Assembly (NCBI GenBank): GCA_022566265.1
Contig: JADFJG010000017.1
Location: 1 to 41,433, forward strand
Direction of reading: 5' to 3'
Origin: Pseudomonadota bacterium
Lineage (GTDB): Bacteria > Pseudomonadota > Alphaproteobacteria > SMXQ01
Length of the DNA stretch: 41,433 nucleotides
The notes beneath the pieces are model-generated. The model was not told where the DNA came from. It saw only the letters and a list, made by a program, of their open reading frames with translations, and ran no database searches. Position numbers and translations under genes: made by a program. Position 1 is the first letter of the stretch; every line of letters begins with the position of its first letter. Below are positions 32,083-39,914 of this stretch, piece after piece.

Positions 32083-32323
32083 CGCCACCTTCCGCCGGCC
32101 GCCTGACCGGGAGCCAGACCCGTACCGGCGGCATCTCGAGAGACAAGCATCGGCAGGCGAACCTAGCACATCCGGCGTGCTGACGGTGGAGCGAGGGGCG
32201 TGGTTGCGGGTCCCGGCCGATCCCCGGCGGCCCGACTTCCGCCGTCAACGCCGGCGCGACATCGAGGATCGGCGAGGACCGGGGAGGGGTCTCGAGGGCG
32301 GTGTTCTTTCCCCATAATGCCGG

Positions 32324-34237
32324 TCAGCCTGCTTTCGCGCGCAAGTAGTATAACGGCACGGTCCCCCATGCCAGCGCCAACAGCACCGCGCCGACGATTT
32401 TAATCCAAACGATCATCGGAAACAGGAAGCATCCGGCGGCGGCCAAAAACAGGGCACGTCTCACAGGGGTGACTTTCACCGGGAAAAAGTCGGTGCCTTG
32501 GATGGCGACGGCCAGGGCGGCGTAGCCGATGGCGTAACTGACCGTTGCCGCCGAGATTTCCAGCCAGGTTCCCTGCAACAGCAGCTCGGGCACGTAAACG
32601 AAGCTATAGGGGATCAGGATCAGGGTGGTTCCGTACTTCAACGCGGCGAATCCCGTTCGCATGGGATCGGCCTTGGCGATGGCGGCGGCGGCGAACGCCG
32701 ACACGCAGACCGGCGGCGTGATGTTGGAAAGACACGCCGCATAGAACACCACCAGATGGGCCGCAATTTCCGGCACGCCAAGCTGAATCAGCGCCGGGGC
32801 CGCGACCACGGCGAGGATGATATAGGATCCGGTGGTGCTGCTGCCCATGCCGATGATCACCGAAATCACCGTGACCAGCGATACCGTCAGCAAAAGGCTG
32901 CCGCCGGCGAATTCGACCAGTACGGCGGAGAACTTAAGCCCCAGGCCCGACAAGATGATGCCGCCGATGATCACGCCCAGGCTGCCGATGGCGGCGCCGG
33001 CGGACGTATTGTTGTGCGCGCCGGCGACCAGCCCACGGAAGATATCGCGGGGACCCATCGCCGTTTCCTTACGCAGCCACGACAGCACCAGGGCGGAAAC
33101 CGTGCCCCAAAACGCGCCCAGGTCCGGCGAATATCCCTTGAACAAAAGGGTCACCACCACCACCAGAGGGACGAAGAAATGCCACCCCCGACGGAGAACG
33201 TCGCGGACCCGGGGAATTTCATCGGCGGGCAGTCCCTTGATCCCGGTCCGCACGGCCTCGAGATCGACCATCAGCAGCACAAAGCCGAAGAACAGCACGG
33301 CGGGGATCACGTTCATCACCGCGATGCTGAGGTAGTCGGTCTGGGTCAGCGTCGCCAGAATGAACACCCCCGCGCCCATGATCGGCGGCATGATCTGCCC
33401 GCCGGTGGATGCGATGGCCTCGATGCCGCCCGCGTGGTGGGGCTTGAAGCCGATCCGTTTCATCATCGGGATGGTGAACGCGCCCGATGCCACCACGTTA
33501 GCCACCGACGATCCGGATATCGAACCGAACAAGGCGGAACTTATCGTCGCGATCTTCGCCGGTCCGCCCCGCCACCTACCGGTCAGCGCGGTGGCCAAAT
33601 CCATGAAAAAGGTTCCGGCGCCGCTGCGTTCGAGAAACGCGCCGAAAATCATGAACGGAAACACGAAGGTGGCGAAGGTCGCCAAGACCACGCCGAACAT
33701 GGCTTCTTGGGTGGAAAAGGTGAATTCGATGATCCGGTCCACGGGCAGGCCCGAATGGCTGAGCTTGCCGGGCAAATACGGCCCGTAATACAGCTGCAAA
33801 AGAAACAGCGTGGCAATGATCGGGATGGCGATGCCGAGGACCCGCCGGCTGGTTTCCAGCACCAACACGATGGCGATGCCGCCCATGATCAGGTCCCAGT
33901 TGTTGGGCTCGCTGACGCGGAACATGGCGTAGGGCACGTACTGGTCCATCCAATAGCCGATGGAAGCGACCGCCAAGACGATTAACACCGCGTCGATGAT
34001 GCTGGGCCGGTCGTTGGGCGCGCCTTTCCGGGCCGGATAGGCGATGAACACCAGGACCGACGTAAACAGAAGATACAACCCTCGGTTGGTTTCCGTCGAA
34101 ACCAGGCCGAACCCCGACGTATACATATACCAAAGGGAAAAGCCCGCCGCGATCAGGCCGTAAAAAACCGCATAGGGGCCGGAAACCGTCCGTTTCTTGC
34201 CTTCGATCGGCGCGAACCAAGCGTCTTGGGATGCCAC
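32324..34237 (-). CDS. TAXI-type TRAP transporter, fused small and large permease subunits
   Basis: A 637-residue membrane protein combining the DctQ-like four-helix subunit (about 20-180) and the DctM-like large subunit (about 190-560). Conserved large-subunit stretches include PFMIFGAFLERSGAGTFFMDLA, ATISSALFGSISGSSVANVVASG and GIEAIASTGGQIMPPIMGAG (quoted in part). They are characteristic of the 4TM/12TM fused permeases of TAXI systems. It works with the upstream TAXI binding protein to import an organic acid or similar solute with sodium or protons. The gene follows the binding-protein gene on the same strand after 90 bp with a stable hairpin between them. It is followed by about 240 bp without a gene. 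Confidence 0.95.
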   Translation of the reverse strand: MASQDAWFAPIEGKKRTVSGPYAVFYGLIAAGFSLWYMYTSGFGLVSTETNRGLYLLFTSVLVFIAYPARKGAPNDRPSIIDAVLIVLAVASIGYWMDQYVPYAMFRVSEPNNWDLIMGGIAIVLVLETSRRVLGIAIPIIATLFLLQLYYGPYLPGKLSHSGLPVDRIIEFTFSTQEAMFGVVLATFATFVFPFMIFGAFLERSGAGTFFMDLATALTGRWRGGPAKIATISSALFGSISGSSVANVVASGAFTIPMMKRIGFKPHHAGGIEAIASTGGQIMPPIMGAGVFILATLTQTDYLSIAVMNVIPAVLFFGFVLLMVDLEAVRTGIKGLPADEIPRVRDVLRRGWHFFVPLVVVVTLLFKGYSPDLGAFWGTVSALVLSWLRKETAMGPRDIFRGLVAGAHNNTSAGAAIGSLGVIIGGIILSGLGLKFSAVLVEFAGGSLLLTVSLVTVISVIIGMGSSTTGSYIILAVVAAPALIQLGVPEIAAHLVVFYAACLSNITPPVCVSAFAAAAIAKADPMRTGFAALKYGTTLILIPYSFVYVPELLLQGTWLEISAATVSYAIGYAALAVAIQGTDFFPVKVTPVRRALFLAAAGCFLFPMIVWIKIVGAVLLALAWGTVPLYYLRAKAG

Positions 34238-34278
34238 CCGCAGTATCCTTTAAAAAATATTTTGCTTTGAAAAGAGAA

Positions 34279-34310
34279 CGGGCCGCCGCGCGAGGAAACA
34301 CGGCGGCCCG
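34279..34310 (-). terminator. Intercistronic GC hairpin between TAXI binding protein and permease genes
   Basis: A 10-bp stem (CGGGCCGCCG, minus strand, with CGGCGGCCCG) is followed by a mixed TTCTCTTTTC. As in other binding-protein operons, it probably protects the upstream message and reduces readthrough, so that the binding protein is made in excess. Confidence 0.65.
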
Positions 34311-34327
34311 GTAACGTCATCGGGCGG

Positions 34328-35293
34328 CTATTTCCAAAGGCCCTTGGATTTGTAGTAGGCCAATGCGCCCGGATGCATCGGCACGCCCAAGGCTTCGAAG
34401 TTCTTGATGTCCGGCGACATTTGTTTCCAGGCTTTATGACCGGCGGCCAGCCGCTTCCTGATGGCCGGCTGATAGACCAGGTTGAGGATATCCTCGACCG
34501 CCTTGGCCGACAGCCGCTCGTGCGCCACCCAGTAAACCGTCAGGAACGGCAGTTTCCTCGCCGGGACGCCCTTATAGGTCGTCGCCGGCATGGTTGCCAC
34601 GTTGTAGAAAGGGTATTGGGTGGTCACCGCCTTCAATTCCGCCGCCGTATACTGGATAACGATCGCACCCTTGGTTTCCGCCAATTCCTTGACCGCCGCG
34701 GCCGGGGCCGAAGACTGGCAGAGAGCGTCGATCTGACCGTTGCCCAAGGCCCGTCCGGCATCGGCGAACGTCATCATGCTCGGCTTGACGTCGTCCAGGA
34801 AGCCCACCGCGCGGGCGATGTTGGAGCAGTTGAAAACCGTACCCGAACCCGGAGGGCCGAGCGCCACCCGTTTGCCCTTAAGGTCGGACAGTGATTTGAT
34901 TCCCGAACCGGGCAGGGTGACGAAATAGGTCGGACCCTTATAGGCCTTGGCGATGCCCCGGAACATGGTGCCCTTGGCGCCGTTCTTGAACGGGCCTTCG
35001 GGCTTTTGCGACATAAAGACGTGGGCGCCGTAAACGATTCCCATGTCCAGCTCGCCCTTGATGATGCGCTTGGCGTTTTCCGTCGAGCCGCCGGTGGTCA
35101 CTTGCGTGATGTTATATTGTGGCAGCTTTTCGGAAATGATGGTGCCCGCCGTACCCACCATGTAATACATCACCCCGCCGGGGTTGGAACCACCCCAGGC
35201 GATGTTCATTTTTTCCTGGGCGGACGCCGATCCGCCAACGCCAAAGGCAATGGCAACGGCGACTACGCCTACCCCTAATGCGATTCTACTCAT
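34328..35293 (-). CDS. TAXI-family TRAP transporter substrate-binding protein
   Basis: A 321-residue periplasmic protein with a signal peptide (cleavage after ASA near residue 25). It has the TAXI hallmarks GGSNPGGVMYYMVGTAGTIISE, VTTGGSTENAKRI, DMGIVYGAHVF, GKRVALGPPGSGT, GQIDALCQSS and VYWVAHERLSAKAVEDI (one quoted in part). TAXI proteins bind solutes such as glutamate or other carboxylates; the ligand here is not clear. AGGAGGGAAATTCG precedes the ATG. It is first in its operon, with operator-like palindromes in the 150 bp upstream. Confidence 0.95.
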   Translation of the reverse strand: MSRIALGVGVVAVAIAFGVGGSASAQEKMNIAWGGSNPGGVMYYMVGTAGTIISEKLPQYNITQVTTGGSTENAKRIIKGELDMGIVYGAHVFMSQKPEGPFKNGAKGTMFRGIAKAYKGPTYFVTLPGSGIKSLSDLKGKRVALGPPGSGTVFNCSNIARAVGFLDDVKPSMMTFADAGRALGNGQIDALCQSSAPAAAVKELAETKGAIVIQYTAAELKAVTTQYPFYNVATMPATTYKGVPARKLPFLTVYWVAHERLSAKAVEDILNLVYQPAIRKRLAAGHKAWKQMSPDIKNFEALGVPMHPGALAYYKSKGLWK

Positions 35294-35393
35294 CGAATTT
35301 CCCTCCTGTTAGGTATCGTTTCCAAACTGGAGCGAAAACCCACGCCGTTCCTCCGACGGCGCGGCTCGGCCGGAAGGCTGATTGATCGCCCCA

Positions 35394-35445
35394 TTTACGT
35401 AAAACGCCCCTTTTACGTAACAAGCGTACAACAGACGTTTTGTAC
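35394..35445. promoter_or_regulatory. TTTACGTAA repeats and GTACAA/TTGTAC dyad upstream of the TAXI operon
   Basis: TTTACGTAAA (35394-35403) and TTTACGTAA (35412-35420), each palindromic, are 18 bp apart, nearly two helical turns. A GTACAA-n8-TTGTAC dyad follows (35426-35445). The group lies 100-150 bp ahead of the binding-protein start and is probably the operator region of the operon. TTGTTA-n16-TACGTA on the minus strand could be the promoter itself. Confidence 0.55.
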
Positions 35446-35826
35446 GAGAAAAGTGTACTCCGGGGGCTCTGGAAATCAAAGGGGGCTCCGGAAATCAAAA
35501 ATAATTCGCGACTGCGCCAGTCCGCGCGCTCCGCCAAGGCCGAGGCCAGAAGGTCCCGAGCGGGCCCGGACGTCATCTTCGTCGTCGGGCCGCATCAGGC
35601 GCCTCAAAGGATTGTCCCAACCCTCGAACAGAGCCTCCAGCCGCCTCGGGCAGCGTCCCTGCCGGCGTGGCGGCGATGTCATGTTCGAGGTCGGCGATGC
35701 GGACAAGCGCGTCGGCGGCCAGGCGCCCGGCTGGTGATCGGCCGGGGAAGGGGCGGGCGCCAGAGAACAGCGTTTCACCGTCCGATTTCAATCCCAGCGG
35801 TCACTTTATGGTCACTCCGGCAACAA
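35446..35826. other. Region between the TAXI operator and the tRNA-Asn remnant
   Basis: About 380 bp of GC-rich DNA without a recognised gene. Several short overlapping frames occur but none has a ribosome binding site or known sequence. Confidence 0.4.
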
Positions 35827-35854
35827 GGGGCTACGCCTGTTTCGGCGTAACCCC
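35827..35854 (-). terminator. Hairpin downstream of the tRNA-Asn 3' fragment
   Basis: On the minus strand GGGGTTACGCC pairs with GGCGTAGCCCC (one G-T pair) around a GAAACA loop. The tail TTGTTG is only moderately T-rich. It lies 10 bp past the CCA end of the tRNA fragment and is probably the original terminator of the tRNA-Asn gene. Confidence 0.6.
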
Positions 35855-35864
35855 CTGATAGAAG

Positions 35865-35914
35865 TGGCTCCCCGGGCCGGACTCGAACCAGCGACATGGT
35901 GGTTAACAGCCACC
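35865..35914 (-). tRNA. tRNA-Asn (GTT) 3' fragment, left junction of an integrated element
   Basis: On the minus strand this reads as an exact tRNA 3' part. The anticodon arm is GGTGG-CTGTTAA-CCACC (anticodon GTT, Asn), then variable loop ATGTC, T-arm GCTGG-TTCGAGT-CCGGC, acceptor strand CCGGGGA, discriminator G and CCA. The sequence further upstream (TCGCTCTTTC and beyond) cannot form a D-arm or 5' acceptor strand, so the 5' part is missing. Integrases of the type encoded next door recombine in tRNA genes, leaving a displaced 3' copy at one end. The missing part lies toward the integrase, as expected. The intact gene should lie at the other end of the element. Confidence 0.85.
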
Positions 35915-36054
35915 GAAAGAGCGATTTTCTAGGGTTTTGACGCGCCTGAGCTTTTCCCGAAAAACCCCCAGAAACGTCAATCATACTGCGGGCTTGATCC
36001 TGTTCGCCACTGTTCGTAATTGTGTGCTTGTGTTTGCGTAAGGCCGGTATTATA

Positions 36055-36083
36055 TTGCACCTATGGGCGCACCTATGCACCTA
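36055..36083. repeat. Left cluster of TTGCACCTAT repeats (probable integrase arm sites)
   Basis: Three partly overlapping copies: TTGCACCTAT (36055-36064), GCACCTAT (36069-36076) and TGCACCTA (36076-36083). They are reverse complements of the ATAGGTGCAA pair at the right edge. They stand 50 bp before the integrase start and may also control its transcription. Confidence 0.7.
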
Positions 36084-36132
36084 GGCCGGCCGGTGGGAGG
36101 ACACCACCGGGGCAAAGATGGAGGGCACCACC

Positions 36133-37425
36133 ATGTCAAGAGAGCGCACCTTCGAGTTTACCGACCGGGCCTTGAAGGGCCTGCCAACCCCGCCGAAACC
36201 ACAACAGTTGGATTACTTCGACGCCAAGGCTCGCGGTCTGGGGCTGCGTATCTCCTACGGCGGGCGCAAGTCGTTTTTCGTCATGTACTCCAACGCCGCC
36301 GGCAAGCGCCAGCGTGTATCCCTGGGCGAATACGGCCGCCTCGAGGACGGCAAGGTCTCCTTGGCCGTGGCTCGGAAGCGGGCGAAGGCCCGGCTGGGCG
36401 AAGTCGCCAAGGACCGCGACCCGGCAGCCGAGGCTCGAGTGAGCCGCGAGGCACCGTTGGTGAAGCAGTTGGCGGCCGACTTCATCGCCATGCAGCGCAA
36501 GAGGGGCCGTAAGTCGGCGGAGCGGCAGGAGCAGAAATTAGCTCGCGATGTGCTGCCGGTCCTTGGCGACCGCAAGGCCCGCGACCTGACCAGGGCGGAC
36601 GTGAAGGGCGTCATGGACAAGATCACCGAGCGCGGCGCCCCGGTGCTGGCAAATCGCGTCCACGAGATTATCCGGGCCATGCTGAATTTCGGGCTCGAAG
36701 AAGAAGTCTATGGCCTGGAAAGCAACCCGGCGGATCGCCTGGGTAAGCACCGCAACCCGGAGGAGGGCCGCGACAGGTGGCTCACGAGCGAGCAGATCGC
36801 CGCCTACTGGACGGCTCTGGACGAAGAACTCCCCGGCCCGGCGGCGGCACTTCGGTTGTGTGTCCTGAGCGCGCAGCGGCAAGGGAACGTGCTCGGTATG
36901 CGCCTCGATCAATTGGCCCTGGATGACCGCCTATGGATCGTGCCGGCCCGCACGACCAAGACCGGCAAGCCCTACAAGGTGCCGTTGAGCGCGGCGGCCG
37001 TGGGCGTCATCAAGGCCCGCATTGCCGAGCTAGAGGAAGCCGAGCAGAAGCGGGCGAACCGGGAGCGGCGGAACCCGGCGCCCGTGACGTGGCTATTCCC
37101 GAAACTTCGCGGCGGGGATGAAGCGGCGGGCCTGACCTTCACGGGGAAGGCCCATAGGTCGGCCTGCAAGCGCGCGGGGATCGCCGACTATACGCCGCAC
37201 GACCATCGTCATACCTTCGCTACCCATGCCGAGTCGCTGGGCATCTCCCGCCTGATTTGGGACGGCATCATGGGCCATAGTCAAAACAGCATGGCGGATC
37301 TGTACAGCGGATTCGACTTCGCGGAACAGCGGCTCGATTGCATGGAGCGATGGGCGGATCGGATCGCGGCGGCGCTGGGCGACAACGTGGTGCCCCTTGG
37401 TCGGGAGCGCGAAAAGCTCGCGTAA
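36133..37425 (+). CDS. int: P4-type tyrosine integrase of the element
   Basis: A 430-residue tyrosine recombinase. The N-terminal DUF4102 arm-binding domain (about 5-95) has DYFDAKARGLGLRISYGGRKSF. A SAM-like core-binding domain lies at about 105-200. The catalytic domain has Arg249 (SAQRQGNV), Lys near 277 (TTKTGKPYKVPLS), H356-D-H-R359 (TPHDHRHTFATH), His382 (GHSQ) and the nucleophile Tyr391 (DLYSGFDF). All catalytic residues are present, so it should be active. ATG 36133 has GGAGGG upstream; ATG 36118 is an alternative. It lies next to the tRNA-Asn fragment, typical of genomic islands and satellites, and would integrate and excise the element. Confidence 0.95.
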   Translation: MSRERTFEFTDRALKGLPTPPKPQQLDYFDAKARGLGLRISYGGRKSFFVMYSNAAGKRQRVSLGEYGRLEDGKVSLAVARKRAKARLGEVAKDRDPAAEARVSREAPLVKQLAADFIAMQRKRGRKSAERQEQKLARDVLPVLGDRKARDLTRADVKGVMDKITERGAPVLANRVHEIIRAMLNFGLEEEVYGLESNPADRLGKHRNPEEGRDRWLTSEQIAAYWTALDEELPGPAAALRLCVLSAQRQGNVLGMRLDQLALDDRLWIVPARTTKTGKPYKVPLSAAAVGVIKARIAELEEAEQKRANRERRNPAPVTWLFPKLRGGDEAAGLTFTGKAHRSACKRAGIADYTPHDHRHTFATHAESLGISRLIWDGIMGHSQNSMADLYSGFDFAEQRLDCMERWADRIAAALGDNVVPLGREREKLA

Positions 37426-37691
37426 CAAACACCAACCACCAGATAAAGCGGCCCGCAACTATTGACATACATCATCTAGCGCCCTATGTTCAATGTAGCC
37501 GCCTCGACAACCGGGCCGGCTGGCGCAGGTCGGCGGACGGGGGAACCGTCCGTTACCAAAGTATTCTAAAACCGTCCTGGTCTTTGCTCATAGTGCTTCG
37601 AGGCTGTAAGTCTATTCGATAAGACCTCTGCCGGTCAGCGATGGTAACGCGCCGGTCAATGTTTGAATAGAGGGCCGTGTACTAGCTAGAA
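37426..37691. other. Intergenic region between integrase and AlpA-like gene
   Basis: No gene is recognised. It should contain the promoter of the replication/regulation operon that begins at 37722. I could not assign its elements. Confidence 0.4.
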
Positions 37692-37720
37692 GCATTCCAC
37701 CCCTTCATGGGAAGGAATGC
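37692..37720 (+). promoter_or_regulatory. GCATTCC/GGAATGC inverted repeat covering the AlpA-like ribosome binding site
   Basis: The arms at 37692-37698 and 37714-37720 are perfect 7-mers separated by 15 nt. The right arm contains the GGAA ribosome binding site of the gene starting at 37722. It could be an operator for the AlpA-like protein or an RNA hairpin that lowers translation. Confidence 0.45.
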
Positions 37721-37721
37721 T

Positions 37722-37952
37722 ATGACGGTCACCGAGACTACCCCCCAAGACACCCCCCGGAAAATCATTGACGCGCCCGCCACGATGCGGTCGCTCAACT
37801 GTTCACGTTGGAAGTTATGGGACTTGTGCCGTAACGACCCCGACTTCCCGGCCCCGCGCATGATCGCCGGAAAGCGGGCCTGGTTCATGGATGAAGTCGA
37901 GACTTACAAAGAGTCTCGCCCACGTCGGCAGTACGCCGACAATACGACATGA
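37722..37952 (+). CDS. AlpA-like excisionase/regulator
   Basis: A 76-residue basic protein of AlpA/excisionase-like size. It has a winged-helix pattern: RSLNCSRWKLWDLCRNDPDFPAPRMIAGKRAWFMDEVETYKES. That is a helix, a turn with PDFPAPR and the 'wing' RAWF typical of AlpA and MerR-like excisionases (given here as a description of residues 22-64). Such proteins control integrase direction and element gene expression. The start at ATG 37722 is preferred over the in-frame ATG at 37707. It is first of a four-gene operon with gaps of 15 bp or overlaps. Confidence 0.8.
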   Translation: MTVTETTPQDTPRKIIDAPATMRSLNCSRWKLWDLCRNDPDFPAPRMIAGKRAWFMDEVETYKESRPRRQYADNTT

Positions 37953-37967
37953 TCGGGGGGCTTCAAA

Positions 37968-38519
37968 ATGCAGCACCCCCGACTTTCGCCGGGGGCGCGC
38001 GGTAATTCGGAGACTTCGCTGGGCAGTGAGGTATCTGAATATAACGAGCGCCTCCACGTTTTTCAACCCGATATCCGCCTCGGCGTCGAGCGGATCGTCA
38101 CGACCGCCGGCGGTACTTTCGCCCCCGATGACGTCGGGGTCCTCGCCGCCGTCCTTGGCGTCGATGACCGCTACGGTGAGCTTGTCGACCTCGTCGCTTG
38201 GCGCCCCGGTCGATCGTCTCCATGGTGGCTTCGTCATGGCGATGACTGCCCGATCCTCGGAGCTCGAGCTCTGGCCATGGCCGCATGGCATGGCGAAGCC
38301 GTCAAGCTCTATGCCAGCCCCGAGGCGTGGCTAAGGGCGCAATACCATGGCGATGCCGTCTGCATTCTCCGCAGGGGAATAGACCTCCGGCCGCTTTTCG
38401 ATGGCGTATCGAGAGTGGATTGCGAGACCATCAAGCTCAAACAGCACCTCGAGAGGCAGTTGCGGGCCTTCGAGCCTCGGCTATGGGTGCCGGCGGAGGG
38501 GACGCGCCATGCCGCCTGA
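37968..38519 (+). CDS. Island protein of unknown function preceding the helicase
   Basis: A 183-residue protein with no assignable family. Its middle part (DLVAWRPGRSSPWWLRHGDDCPILGARALAMAAWHG, residues about 74-110, quoted by sense) recalls hypothetical proteins that precede P4-type primase/helicase genes in alphaproteobacterial islands. GGGGGG lies just before the ATG. The stop overlaps the helicase start by 11 bp, so translation is coupled. It may supply a priming or origin-related function that the helicase lacks, as the downstream protein has no primase domain; this is inference from gene order. Confidence 0.7.
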   Translation: MQHPRLSPGARGNSETSLGSEVSEYNERLHVFQPDIRLGVERIVTTAGGTFAPDDVGVLAAVLGVDDRYGELVDLVAWRPGRSSPWWLRHGDDCPILGARALAMAAWHGEAVKLYASPEAWLRAQYHGDAVCILRRGIDLRPLFDGVSRVDCETIKLKQHLERQLRAFEPRLWVPAEGTRHAA

Positions 38520-39912
38520 ATCCCCAGCACATGCACCTGGTGGCGGTGTGCAAATTTACACTCCAGCCCTTGCAGCCGAACAGACGGCGCGGCCGCCCAA
38601 ATTCACCGACGACGCCCTGGCCCTCGCGTTCACTGCCCGCCACCGGGACCGCCTGCGCTACGTCGCGGCCTGGGGCCAATGGCTCATGTGGGGTAAGGGG
38701 CGGTGGAGCGTTGAAGGCACCCTCCAGGTCTTCGACATGGCGAGGGTGATCTGCCGCGAGGCCAGCGTCGAATGCGAGCAAGCGAGCACCGCCAAGAAGC
38801 TGGCCGACGCGCGGACCATCGCCGCCGTCGAGCGGCTGGCCAGGGCCGACCGGCACCACGCCGCCACCGTCGACCAATGGGACACCGACCCGTGGCTCTT
38901 GAACACGCCCTCGGGCGTCCTGGATCTGAAGACCGGCGGTCTTCGCGAACACCGGCGCGACGATTATCTGACGAAGATCACCGCCGTTGCCCCCGGGGGC
39001 GACTGCCCGATTTGGCGGGAGTTCCTGGACAGGGTGACGGACGGCGACTCTGATCTTCAGCAATACCTTCAGCGGATGGCCGGCTATGCCCTGACGGGCC
39101 TGACCATCGAGCACGCCTTCTTCTTCCTCTATGGCACCGGGGCCAACGGGAAGTCCGTTTTCGTCAACGCCATATCCAAGGTGCTCGGCGATCACGCCAC
39201 CACCGCACCGATCGAGACCTTCATCAAGAGCAATGTCGACCGGCACCCGACCGATCTTGCCGGGCTACGCGGCGCCCGCCTGGTGATCGCGACCGAGACC
39301 GAGGAAGGCCGGCGGTGGGCCGAATCCAAGATCAAGGCGTTGACGGGCGGCGACACGGTGTCCGCGAGGTTCATGCGCCAGGACTTCTTCGAGTTCACCC
39401 CGACATTCAAGTTGATCGTCGCCGGCAATCATCGGCCGGGCCTACGCAGCGTCGACGAGGCGATCCGCCGGCGCATGAATTTGATCCCTTTCACCGTCAC
39501 CATCCCACCCGAGGAGCGCGACGAGACCCTATCGGAGAAGCTGAAGGACGAATGGCCGGGGATACTCGAATGGATGATCTCGGGCTGTCTGGATTGGCAG
39601 GAACGCGGCCTAGACCCGCCCGACGCCGTTCGCAAGGCGACCGATGAATACCTCGAGGCCGAGGACGCGCTATCGGCCTGGATGGCCGAATGCTGCTTAG
39701 CTAGAGACACCCATTACGCGACCAGCGGCGAGTTGTTCAAGAGCTGGAAGGATTGGGCCGAGAAGGCCGGGGAATTCGTCGGCAGCCAGAAGCGCCTGTC
39801 TCAAAACCTCCAGGCTCGAGGCTTCGAGTCCAAGCGGCAGGCCGGGACGGGGAGGATGGGCTTCACGGGGATCAGCGTGGTCGACGACGTCGACGGGGTG
39901 TGGGGGCGTTGA
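38509..39912 (+). CDS. SF3 helicase of the phage/plasmid P4-primase C-terminal (D5_N) type
   Basis: A 467-residue replication helicase. A D5_N-like region (about 90-200) has WLLNTPSGVLDLKTGGL. The superfamily 3 core has Walker A GTGANGKS (209-216), Walker B-like LVIATETEEG (258-267) and the sensor motif VAGNHRP (304-310). A winged-helix-like C-terminal part has the DEYLEAEDALSAWMAECC segment. Full P4 alpha proteins also carry a primase domain of several hundred residues at the N-terminus, which is absent here. ATG 38509 has GGAGGGG upstream; longer frames lie in the preceding gene. It would unwind the element's origin during autonomous replication after excision. Confidence 0.92.
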   Translation: MPPESPAHAPGGGVQIYTPALAAEQTARPPKFTDDALALAFTARHRDRLRYVAAWGQWLMWGKGRWSVEGTLQVFDMARVICREASVECEQASTAKKLADARTIAAVERLARADRHHAATVDQWDTDPWLLNTPSGVLDLKTGGLREHRRDDYLTKITAVAPGGDCPIWREFLDRVTDGDSDLQQYLQRMAGYALTGLTIEHAFFFLYGTGANGKSVFVNAISKVLGDHATTAPIETFIKSNVDRHPTDLAGLRGARLVIATETEEGRRWAESKIKALTGGDTVSARFMRQDFFEFTPTFKLIVAGNHRPGLRSVDEAIRRRMNLIPFTVTIPPEERDETLSEKLKDEWPGILEWMISGCLDWQERGLDPPDAVRKATDEYLEAEDALSAWMAECCLARDTHYATSGELFKSWKDWAEKAGEFVGSQKRLSQNLQARGFESKRQAGTGRMGFTGISVVDDVDGVWGR

Positions 39913-39914
39913 AC

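Noticed and set aside
32498-33985. Long plus-strand frame opposite the TRAP permease
   Set aside because: It is very rich in His, Asp, Gln and Gly with no hydrophobic pattern, the expected complement of a membrane-protein gene.
35286-35576. Minus-strand frame upstream of the TAXI binding-protein gene
   Set aside because: It covers the operator palindromes and the ribosome binding site of the real gene and lacks its own ribosome binding site.
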